From: Akkermansia sp. N21116
Lineage (GTDB): Bacteria; Verrucomicrobiota; Verrucomicrobiia; Verrucomicrobiales; Akkermansiaceae
DNA length: 64,000 bases
Assembly: GCF_029854705.2 (NCBI RefSeq)
Contig: NZ_CP139035.1
Location: 2,604,001-2,668,000, forward strand
Direction of reading: 5' to 3'
Shown here: positions 17,476-25,305 of the stretch, one piece after another
Numbering within the stretch: the stretch's first letter is position 1
Layout of the letters: every line of letters starts with the position of its first letter
Position numbers and translations under genes: made by a program
Notes under the pieces: generated by a model
What the model saw: the letters and a program-made list of their open reading frames with translations, nothing else
What the model was told of the DNA's origin: nothing
Database searches by the model: none

Positions 17476-18702
17476 TTATTCATAATGGCGGATCACGTAG
17501 TTTTTCATGCTTGTCGGAAGCGAGGGAACAGTAGGATCACGCTGAATAAGAAGAGTTGTCAACAAAACGGCTTTTTTGTGTTCCGTTCCCGGTTCGTCCG
17601 TCAAAAAGTGTTTGACGGCAAAATGAGCCAATGTCAGTTCGCAGCTCAAACTTTCCGCCTGAAGGCGGAAATGACGAAATCCTTGGTCGTACATGGCTTT
17701 CACCTCCCCTACGGTCAAGGTCAGAGGTCGCGAACCTAACGGGACTTTCGGATCCAGGATGCCGGCATCCTGCAAGTATTTCTGTCGTTCAAGCTTATAG
17801 TCAACATTCAAAGGTTCTCGGAGAATTTTTCCAAGAAGCTCCAGATGCTTCCGGCGTACCTGGCTTGAATCCAACCATGTATCGTTGACCGTGATTTCGA
17901 ATTTCTTTTTATCGCGCAATTTGGAAAGCAATTCCGTATTGATTCCATCCCGGGGATCCAAAGCAACACGGTCATAACGCATGGAGAGGTTATTGTACCA
18001 TTGGGCCGTACGGAACTTTTCCTTAATATGGAAATTCGCGGCCAGGCGAATGCGGAGTCCCGGGAAATTGGCCCGTACGTGTTTTGCCAAAAGCGGGGAA
18101 GCCACATAAACGCCATTGAGGCGATGGGGATTACATTCGGCAAGAAGATTGATCATGCCGTTGCACAAGGTATCGCGCATATCCGCCGGCGTCAGGAACG
18201 GATTGTCGAAGTACAGGAAGACACCCACTTTTTCCTTCACGTAGGCTTCGATGGTAGCTCTGATTTTGTTGGGAGCCATAAGAGGCTCCGGGGTAAACCA
18301 GTTAAGTGCCCATAAACAGGGAGGGCATCCGCTGAATTCCGGTAATTTTACTTCCGGCGTTTTCAAGAGCATGAGAGTGCCCAGTACCCCCATACAAAGC
18401 TTGTCCCACCGGAATACACCGCCGATGTTCCAGTCAGCCAGCGGCATGTCCGAACGGAACAGATATTGCAGGGATTCCGGTTTGGCTTTCACAGACGGCT
18501 TTCTGACAGGCCTGTTCTGGGGTTTGTCAACAGAAGGCGCCACCGTTTTTTTGCCAGGGCCTTTCTTCGTGTTTTGAGTTGCCGGATTTACCTGGGCAGC
18601 ACTTGCCTGTTTGCCGGTTTGAGATGAACGGGCCATCTTCGCTTTGCCCTTAGGGGCGGATTTGCCTTTGCCTTCTTCGGAGGGAAGAGATGTTTCCTTC
18701 AT
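17476..18702 (-). CDS. Conserved protein, possible U32-like barrel; paralogue of 18730-19689
   Basis: A 408-residue protein. The first 75 residues are a lysine- and proline-rich low-complexity leader. The rest aligns with the upstream neighbour: FDNPFLTPADMRDTLCN against FSNPFLTEENLKEALGN, NGVYVASPLLAKHVR against NGVIMSSDLLYQYIK, and YDQGFRHFRLQAESL against YDMGFRRFKIQGRGL. The style resembles TIM-barrel proteins distantly related to peptidase U32, but this is tentative. Where the paralogue has a C-x3-C site followed by RHKHYE, this copy has SSQVRRKHLE, so the cysteines are lost. No signal peptide is present. It lies 27 bases downstream of its paralogue in a likely operon. No specific function can be assigned. 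Confidence 0.6.
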   Translation of the reverse strand: MKETSLPSEEGKGKSAPKGKAKMARSSQTGKQASAAQVNPATQNTKKGPGKKTVAPSVDKPQNRPVRKPSVKAKPESLQYLFRSDMPLADWNIGGVFRWDKLCMGVLGTLMLLKTPEVKLPEFSGCPPCLWALNWFTPEPLMAPNKIRATIEAYVKEKVGVFLYFDNPFLTPADMRDTLCNGMINLLAECNPHRLNGVYVASPLLAKHVRANFPGLRIRLAANFHIKEKFRTAQWYNNLSMRYDRVALDPRDGINTELLSKLRDKKKFEITVNDTWLDSSQVRRKHLELLGKILREPLNVDYKLERQKYLQDAGILDPKVPLGSRPLTLTVGEVKAMYDQGFRHFRLQAESLSCELTLAHFAVKHFLTDEPGTEHKKAVLLTTLLIQRDPTVPSLPTSMKNYVIRHYE

Positions 18703-18729
18703 GTTTATTGCTTCCTCTCGATATGATGA

Positions 18730-19689
18730 TTAAATGATTTCGCGCATGGATTCCAGAAACCGGATGATGATAGCATCTGTCGATACGGGGGAACCGTCAT
18801 CCTTTTTCAAGATCAACCGCAGCAGATCCATGATCTCCCCACCGGCATTGCCAAGGCCGCGTCCCTGTATTTTGAAGCGGCGGAATCCCATGTCGTACAA
18901 CGTTTTCATCTCTTCGCGGCTTAACTGGGTCGTGCATTGGGAAGAGGTTCCCAGAAGGACATCGATTTTGGCGCATGCGTTCTTATTGCGCAAGTCATCG
19001 AAATTATCCGTATGCCCCAAAAAGTTCAGTGCCATTTTGGAAAGAGATTCATAGTGCTTATGCCTGATGGCGCACTGGCGGGCACAGTTCTCGTTGACGA
19101 TTATCTCGTATTTGTTTTTGTCCTCCAATTTTTCAAGCAACTCGTAGTTGTCGTTATCATTGGGGTGCAGCATCACCTTGTCGTAGAGGTCGGCCAAGCG
19201 CTTGTAATAGTCGAGATTTCCCCCACCTTTTTCCATAGTTACCTTCAGAATGGAAGAAACGGTTTTGACTTTGGGATAACGCTTTTTGATGTACTGATAA
19301 AGGAGATCAGATGACATGATCACTCCGTTCTCCCCTGTCGGATTGACGCGTTCGGCTACTTCCAGAAGGGAGTTACCCAATGCCTCTTTCAAATTCTCCT
19401 CGGTCAGGAACGGATTGGAAAATGTCAAATCCATGGCAACCTTACGTTCCTGCCACGATTTGATACAGAGTTCCAGTTCTTCCCCGGAACGGAGCAAATG
19501 CGGCAGGACGCGACCGCTGTTCCATGTTGACAACGGAGATCCATGAACCAGGGAAAAGGGTTTTAATCCGAAATGATTGAGAAAGTAGTCGTGGAAATAG
19601 ATCAGCTCCCGGTCATTGGCGAAGATACCGGACACATCCCAAATGGCCTCCGGCCAATCATCGTTGCGTATATCGATTGCAGGTTTCAC
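18730..19689 (-). CDS. Conserved protein, possible U32-like barrel; retains cysteine motif
   Basis: A 319-residue cytoplasmic protein without leader extension, paralogous to the next gene downstream. Conserved blocks are LTFSNPFLTEENLKEALGN, GVIMSSDLLYQYIKKRYPKV, YDKVMLHPNDNDNYELLEKL and VNENCARQCAIRHKHYE. The C-x3-C pair with adjacent arginine and histidine suggests a metal or Fe-S site, as in some U32-related proteins; this is inference. The block order and spacing recall proteins found in polysaccharide loci of anaerobic Firmicutes, again from memory. It heads a probable operon of two paralogues and the YbaK-type gene. Confidence 0.6.
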   Translation of the reverse strand: MKPAIDIRNDDWPEAIWDVSGIFANDRELIYFHDYFLNHFGLKPFSLVHGSPLSTWNSGRVLPHLLRSGEELELCIKSWQERKVAMDLTFSNPFLTEENLKEALGNSLLEVAERVNPTGENGVIMSSDLLYQYIKKRYPKVKTVSSILKVTMEKGGGNLDYYKRLADLYDKVMLHPNDNDNYELLEKLEDKNKYEIIVNENCARQCAIRHKHYESLSKMALNFLGHTDNFDDLRNKNACAKIDVLLGTSSQCTTQLSREEMKTLYDMGFRRFKIQGRGLGNAGGEIMDLLRLILKKDDGSPVSTDAIIIRFLESMREII

Positions 19690-19826
19690 AATTTGTCTGA
19701 AAGGTAGTATATGATGGTTTTAACGTACATGAATCGTTCGGTTCAGTTCAAGAAAAAAGAAGCCCATCATTTGTGTCTCGGAGCCTCAAGGCGTTGTCTT
19801 CCAAAGAACGGACCATACTTGATAAT

Positions 19827-19856
19827 AAAAAAGGAGACCGTCCTCAAACGGCCTCC
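19827..19856 (-). terminator. Rho-independent terminator after nrdJ
   Basis: On the minus strand GGAGGCCGT pairs with ACGGTCTCC (9 bp, one G-U) around a 6-base loop, followed by TTTTTTATT. It lies 30 bases past the nrdJ stop. Confidence 0.82.
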
Positions 19857-19885
19857 CTGAATGGTAAAAAACCAACATGCAAGGG

Positions 19886-22800
19886 TTATTCCCCACAACC
19901 GCCATCCTTGTATCCACAAGAGCGGCACACCTTGCATTTGCCATCCTGCACATAGGAAAGCGAGTGGCACTGCGGGCAGATGGCGGCACCGTTCAGACCG
20001 GAGTCAATGGCAGCATTCCGGTTTTCTTCCTCCGGAGCAGGAGCCGTGGAAGCCGGGGCTGATATCATACGCGGAGGCAGAGCAGTCACCTGAGCGGCAT
20101 CCAGCGTATGCATCAGAATGCTTTCACTGGAAATGGCAAAAACGTCGCGTAACCGATATCCATGGCTTTCCGGGAAGAGCCATGCGAGGATCTTGGCAAT
20201 CAAGTCCACGACAGAAGCACAGGAACGGATCTCCGTACAGGTATCCCCATCCGTATCATCCCCGACGCGGCAAAAACCGGACGGTTCAAACGAATAATTG
20301 CGGAACCCCTTGACCACTTCCTTCAACGGTACTCCGAATTGAAGAGCAGTAGAAAGAAGTTTGCAGTAAGCTTCAAACATCCCGGAGGCAAAGGAACCAA
20401 CCTGCCCCAAACGTCCGAATACTTCACCGCAAGTACCGTCGGTGTAAACTCCGACCGTAAGGTAACCGGTCAACTGTCCTCCCACAGAGAACTTGACGGT
20501 CTGTCCCAAGCGACGACCGGGAAGTTTCCTCTGGCGTGGCTTGGAGGCTTCGGCAATAATTTCATCAATAGCTTCCTGGCCTCCGTCGACCAGCTGCTTC
20601 CAAATGTGGTCGGCTTTAAAGCGGCGCGTTTCCGGGGTATCCACCACATAAACGGCATTAGCCTTGGAACCGGCTCGGAAAATGGCGATGCACTTGACTC
20701 CCAGGTCGTGAGACAAGACGAGGGAATCGTAAATGTCCTTTTCCGTAGCGCTCACAGGCATATTGACCGTCTTGGAGCAAGCCCCCGAAATAAACGGCTG
20801 CAAAGCCCCGAGCATCAAGACATGACCGGAGGGGGCTATGGCGCGCACGCCGTTTCCATTGGTCGCAGCACAGTCAAATACGGCCAGATCCGACTTTTGG
20901 AGCCACGGGATGGATTCAATGTGCGCAGCGCCGTTGACAATGATAAGCTCATCGGCTGACAACACGGGCATGTTGGAAGGATTGGTGATGTAGGTCACCT
21001 TCTCCAAAATTTCGGTACGGGTTTCGGAACCCTTCAACAGACGACGCCATGCGGCACGTACCGGACCGGCTTCATCGCCACAGGGATCCAGGATCAGCTG
21101 GGAAACGACATCGTCCATACGACCGCCGCAGGCACTGAGCAGGCCATCGATACCGGCAACTTCAAAAGAGGCTTCAACAACATAACTTTCGTCATATCCC
21201 AATGTCCGGAGACCTTCCAAAGCAAGGCGATTGAACATTTTGAGGGAACCGCCTCCTGCAAGCTGCTTCCATTTGACGAGAGTGTAGTCCGGCTCAATGG
21301 ATGTCGTTCCTTCATCGTAACACCCCAGCGGAGCTGAAATCGTCCCGGTAGGAGCCATCACAGACACGAAGGAATTGCGGTAGACCTTGGCCTTAACGAC
21401 CTTATCCCAAAGTTCGGAAGCCTTTTCCTGCAGTTCCCGGGCACAAGCCACACGGTCTGCATTCATGCGGGAAGGAGCCTTGAAACTGCGTAAATAGGCA
21501 TTGAGGGCGTAAGCGGCATTCAGTCCTTGTGCTTCAGGCAACGGACCGTCTGCCTTATCCATAATGCCGGAGATAATCTTTTCTGCATCCTTGTCCGTTT
21601 TGATCCCGGTGATGGAAGAAGCAAGCTGCTGGGTAGCGCGGTGCAGGCGGAGAACAGCCTTCAGGTCATTCTTGCTTTCCGGGTATTCGATATAAGAACC
21701 CAACTCGGCTCCCATTTCCGCGGAGGCAGTCCAGCAGGCTGCGGTCAACAGACTACACAATTGGGAAGCAATCCAGCGGCCTTCGTCGGAATCGTAAGGT
21801 ACACCGATAGCCATCAGGGCTCCTCCCACATTGGCATATCCGATACCAGTCGTGCGGAAACGGTAAGTACCCTGCGCGATTTCTGGAATCGGGAATCCGC
21901 CGCGCTCTACATTCAAGTCGGCACAGACCATAGCCAGACGGGCAGCATGCACGAGAGAGTCCGCATCAAAAGAAACGGAGCCATGTTCCTTGCGAAGGAA
22001 GCGGTAGGCATTGAACGATGAGAGGTTGCAACTCGTATTGTTGAGGAAAACGTACTCGGAACAGGGATTGGAGGTTGTGATGTCTCCAATGGATTTGACG
22101 GGATTCCAAAGATTGATCACGTCATTGTTATGTACGCCGGGTTCACCGTTTTCCCAAATAGACTTAGCCATGGATTCCAGAAGTTCCTGGGCACGAAAGG
22201 TTTGTTCGATGCGGGAGGGATTCGTCACCCAACGGGTATAGGTATTGCCGTTACTGGCATGAGCCTGCCAGAAGTCGCCCTTCAGGGAAACGGAATGGTT
22301 GGCATTCTGGTTGGAGAGGGTTTCCCCATACAACAAGGCGTCCATGTGCGGATCGAAACTCTCATCCGTCGTCAACGGCAAAGATAGAATCACGCGGGCA
22401 GCCGTCTTTTCCGCAGGGGTACCGGCAATAAGCTTGGTTTCAGCCAGGCGCTTGAGTTCCACATGGACATTGTGTTCACGAAGAATAACCTTGGCGACAT
22501 CTTCCTGACGGTTCTTCACATTGATGAAATCGAAGATATCAGGATGATCGCTGAACATCAGCACCATGCGGGCGGCACGGCGCGTTTTCCCCCCGGACTT
22601 GATAGCTCCGGCCATTCTGTCCCATCCACGATCAAAGGAAATAGGACCGGACGAACGCCCCTTGCCGCTGATAGGCTCGCGGGAAGAACGCAGAGACGAA
22701 ATATTGATGCCGACACCGGAACCGGACGCAAAAATACGGCCTTCCGTCGTCAGGTGTTCCAGAATATCCTCCATACTGTCTCCCACTTCCGTCAGGAAGC

Positions 22801-23533
22801 ATGCGGAACATTGCGGATATTCGTAAGTCGACTGCAGGGTATAGGTCTGAAGGTTTTCCTTCGATCCCTTGGTATGATAAGACTTATTGCCATGACCGGA
22901 GTAAGAGTCGCGAAGATCCGGACGTCCCCAGCGCCACTGTTCCCAATGCCCGATATTAAACCAGACCGGAGAGTTCGGAGCCCAAATCTGCTTGATAAGC
23001 ATAGCTTTCAGTTCTTCATTAAACACTTCGGCGTCTTCCAGATCGGCAAAATAGCCTTCTTCCCACCCCCACACCGTATAAGTATTGGCCACACGGTCAA
23101 ACACGTTGCGGAAACTTTCCTCATACTCGGGAGTACCGGGAACACTGCCGAACAAGTATTTGTCAGCCGTAATTTTGACGGCGTTGTCATCCCAATGGGC
23201 AGGAGCTTCCACCCCCAGGCGTTCATAAATAGGCTTGCCCGTTTTCCAGTCCATGATACGGACATCGCGACGTTCCCAAATCACTTCATCGTAGGGGAAC
23301 ACCGAAGGAGAGGAAAATCTCCTGGTAAATTTCAGGCCGCCCAGTAGATCTTTACGTGGAGGAAGGACGATTTCCTGCCCATTGCGCAATTTCAGCACAG
23401 TTGTCGTTGGTGCGGAAGGAGGGGTACTCATTTCTGTAGGCTCTTTTGGAGTAGGTGAAGGTTGAGATTGATTAGGCAAAAAGGATAGCTGTTCGTTATC
23501 AGAATCTTTCATGGCCGAAGGGGGGGATGGCAA
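19886..23533 (-). CDS. nrdJ: Vitamin B12-dependent ribonucleoside-diphosphate reductase (class II)
   Basis: A protein of 1215 residues that reduces ribonucleotides to deoxyribonucleotides using adenosylcobalamin, a form usable with or without oxygen. Visible motifs: an N-terminal APNSPVWFNIGHWEQWRWG block, NPCSEYVFLNNTSCNLSS starting near residue 489 with the active-site Cys and Glu, and APTGTISAPLGCYDEGTTS. The C-terminus ends in a zinc-ribbon-like CPQC...CKVCRSCGYKDGGCG that carries redox cysteines in this subfamily. The start is uncertain: ATGs at 23533, 23512 and 23431 all fit because the first 45 residues are a variable Pro/Ser-rich leader. A candidate NrdR box lies upstream and a terminator downstream. 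No nrdA/nrdB genes are in the window. Confidence 0.94.
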   Translation of the reverse strand: MPSPPSAMKDSDNEQLSFLPNQSQPSPTPKEPTEMSTPPSAPTTTVLKLRNGQEIVLPPRKDLLGGLKFTRRFSSPSVFPYDEVIWERRDVRIMDWKTGKPIYERLGVEAPAHWDDNAVKITADKYLFGSVPGTPEYEESFRNVFDRVANTYTVWGWEEGYFADLEDAEVFNEELKAMLIKQIWAPNSPVWFNIGHWEQWRWGRPDLRDSYSGHGNKSYHTKGSKENLQTYTLQSTYEYPQCSACFLTEVGDSMEDILEHLTTEGRIFASGSGVGINISSLRSSREPISGKGRSSGPISFDRGWDRMAGAIKSGGKTRRAARMVLMFSDHPDIFDFINVKNRQEDVAKVILREHNVHVELKRLAETKLIAGTPAEKTAARVILSLPLTTDESFDPHMDALLYGETLSNQNANHSVSLKGDFWQAHASNGNTYTRWVTNPSRIEQTFRAQELLESMAKSIWENGEPGVHNNDVINLWNPVKSIGDITTSNPCSEYVFLNNTSCNLSSFNAYRFLRKEHGSVSFDADSLVHAARLAMVCADLNVERGGFPIPEIAQGTYRFRTTGIGYANVGGALMAIGVPYDSDEGRWIASQLCSLLTAACWTASAEMGAELGSYIEYPESKNDLKAVLRLHRATQQLASSITGIKTDKDAEKIISGIMDKADGPLPEAQGLNAAYALNAYLRSFKAPSRMNADRVACARELQEKASELWDKVVKAKVYRNSFVSVMAPTGTISAPLGCYDEGTTSIEPDYTLVKWKQLAGGGSLKMFNRLALEGLRTLGYDESYVVEASFEVAGIDGLLSACGGRMDDVVSQLILDPCGDEAGPVRAAWRRLLKGSETRTEILEKVTYITNPSNMPVLSADELIIVNGAAHIESIPWLQKSDLAVFDCAATNGNGVRAIAPSGHVLMLGALQPFISGACSKTVNMPVSATEKDIYDSLVLSHDLGVKCIAIFRAGSKANAVYVVDTPETRRFKADHIWKQLVDGGQEAIDEIIAEASKPRQRKLPGRRLGQTVKFSVGGQLTGYLTVGVYTDGTCGEVFGRLGQVGSFASGMFEAYCKLLSTALQFGVPLKEVVKGFRNYSFEPSGFCRVGDDTDGDTCTEIRSCASVVDLIAKILAWLFPESHGYRLRDVFAISSESILMHTLDAAQVTALPPRMISAPASTAPAPEEENRNAAIDSGLNGAAICPQCHSLSYVQDGKCKVCRSCGYKDGGCGE

Positions 23534-23619
23534 CCGGTTTCCGGATTGCAGTAGTGGCTTCTTCTATCGAATCTTCATGGAGAGGAAAAGAAAAATATTG
23601 CGTGACTCCTTTTGTCGCA

Positions 23620-23635
23620 CCACAATATATAGTAT
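23620..23635. promoter_or_regulatory. Candidate NrdR box upstream of nrdJ
   Basis: The 16 bases CCACAATATATAGTAT match the published NrdR consensus (ACACWATATATWGTGT, recalled from the literature) at about 13 positions. The site lies about 90 bases upstream of the nrdJ start. NrdR represses ribonucleotide reductase genes, usually from paired boxes about 31 bp apart; only a weak second candidate is seen near 23590. No cobalamin riboswitch was recognised in the 204-base gap. Confidence 0.35.
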
Positions 23636-23737
23636 ATTATCAAGAAGTCTCAACGTTTTCCGACGAGGGAGATCAATCCATGGGATGAATTTTTTTCATC
23701 ACATCCAAGAGAAAGCCGGAAGGAGTTAAGGCGGGAA

Positions 23738-25210
23738 ATGAGCTTGAAGAAAAATGCCAGTTCATCATCATGGGAATCCATGAAATTGCCGTTCTCCCTT
23801 CATTGCATGTTGACCGCCGGGCTTTTACTGTCCGGCTCGTTTCCCGTCTGCGGAGAAGCCCCCATTCCCACAGACAAGCCATCTCAAACGCAAGAAGCGC
23901 CCCAGCAGAACCAGGCGAAGGCGGAATACACGGCAACTTTCCCGGCACCCATTCCCGGAATTCCCATGCCCATGAACCTCAGTGCCATGGACGGAGTCAG
24001 CCTCGACTCCGTCCATATCGATCTGGCCGTCCGCCAGCACGAAGTGCTCGTCATCTATACATGTACTCTCACCTGTGACGCTCAACAAGCCGGCAAGAAA
24101 CTGCCTATGGGCATTCCCTTCCAGTACAAACTGCCCGATGCCGAAGCCAATGCATCGTCCCCGTTGCCCATCCACCGCGTTCCTTTCTCCAAATCGCTGG
24201 GAGACATCAGTGTCGGAGTCAATCAGCTGGCCGAAGAATGGAAGCAGGTCGAAGGTAGGCATCCTCAATACCAGGCACCATCTCTGCAACAAGTCAGCGA
24301 TATCACGCATTGGCTGACGTTTTCCCCCAAACTGAAACAAGGGCCTAATACCCTCACGATCCATTTCACCGTTCCCTATCGCCAAACACGCCAGTATCTG
24401 CCTCATCAAGATGGCGCACAAATCATTCAGAATCCTCTGCTCTTCCAGATGGATCTCAATGCCATCCGTACCTGGTCCGCCCCCATCCAGCACGGAGAAA
24501 TCCTTATCTTTTCGGAGGAAATGCTCCCCGATTCCCTGAATCTCATCTCTCCGCAGGACAAAAATGCTGTTACACGCTCCGAAAAAGGCGTCATGAAATG
24601 GGATTTCACTCCGCAGGCCGGACAGCCCCCGACCGATACCCTTGCCCTGGAATTCGGACCTCGTCTGAGTTTTCGCGAAAATGCAAATGAAAAACGTACT
24701 TCACTGAAACTGAACAACACCCCGATTCGCATCCCTGGAGATTACAAAATTGAAACATCATCCTCAGCTGGGGCCGATCCGTTCGGCAATGCCTGTTCCC
24801 CAGACAACCTGCGGGAGGGTAGTCAAGGATTCTGGGCTGAAGGAGCGGAAGGCGATGGAGAATCACAGTTCATTCTCATCACATTCCCTACTCCGCAAAA
24901 ATTGGAAGGACTGCTCATCCAACCGGGGATCTCTCCCGTCCGCCTTGGTCGCAACGGCGATACTGAAGCAAGACGCCACCCCGCCATCGCCTATTCCCTG
25001 TATAACAGGCCCCATAGTATTAGAGTCATTCTCAACGACGGGCAATACGAATTCAAAGCAACTCTGCGCGACGATTGGAATGAACAACTCGTCATCCCGC
25101 CCTACTTCAAGGGATCGGTTAAATCCGTCAAAATTATTCTGGAAAAAATAACCCAGGGAGCCAATTCCGAGGATACCTTCCTCACAGGAGCCATCCCCCT
25201 CGTCAAATAA
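23738..25210 (+). CDS. Exported protein with C-terminal discoidin-like (NADase-type glycan-binding) domain
   Basis: A 490-residue protein. A basic start and a hydrophobic stretch (residues 15-38, MKLPFSLHCMLTAGLLLSGS) form a signal peptide with likely cleavage near CGEA. Residues 40-330 are a beta-rich region of no known family. From about residue 335 the sequence resembles discoidin-like NADase-type glycan-binding domains: IETSSSAGADPFG, FWAEGAEGDGESQFILI, YNRPHSIRVILNDGQYEFKA and a closing IILEKITQGAN strand. It is therefore likely a periplasmic or surface protein that binds glycan or a partner. AAGGAG precedes the ATG at 23738; an internal ATG at 23780 is an alternative start. It faces away from nrdJ and has 95 bases to the next gene. 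Confidence 0.7.
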   Translation: MSLKKNASSSSWESMKLPFSLHCMLTAGLLLSGSFPVCGEAPIPTDKPSQTQEAPQQNQAKAEYTATFPAPIPGIPMPMNLSAMDGVSLDSVHIDLAVRQHEVLVIYTCTLTCDAQQAGKKLPMGIPFQYKLPDAEANASSPLPIHRVPFSKSLGDISVGVNQLAEEWKQVEGRHPQYQAPSLQQVSDITHWLTFSPKLKQGPNTLTIHFTVPYRQTRQYLPHQDGAQIIQNPLLFQMDLNAIRTWSAPIQHGEILIFSEEMLPDSLNLISPQDKNAVTRSEKGVMKWDFTPQAGQPPTDTLALEFGPRLSFRENANEKRTSLKLNNTPIRIPGDYKIETSSSAGADPFGNACSPDNLREGSQGFWAEGAEGDGESQFILITFPTPQKLEGLLIQPGISPVRLGRNGDTEARRHPAIAYSLYNRPHSIRVILNDGQYEFKATLRDDWNEQLVIPPYFKGSVKSVKIILEKITQGANSEDTFLTGAIPLVK

Positions 25211-25305
25211 TATCCCATTGTATTTCCCATATCTCCACATTCTTTGATTGCCGACAAGCCCTCTTTTTCATAAACTTTTTTTATTCTTAGCAGACAATTT
25301 TTCCT

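Noticed and set aside
23534-23737. Cobalamin riboswitch upstream of nrdJ
   Set aside because: I looked for the B12 box and a large multi-stem structure and saw neither; the gap is also short for one plus a promoter.
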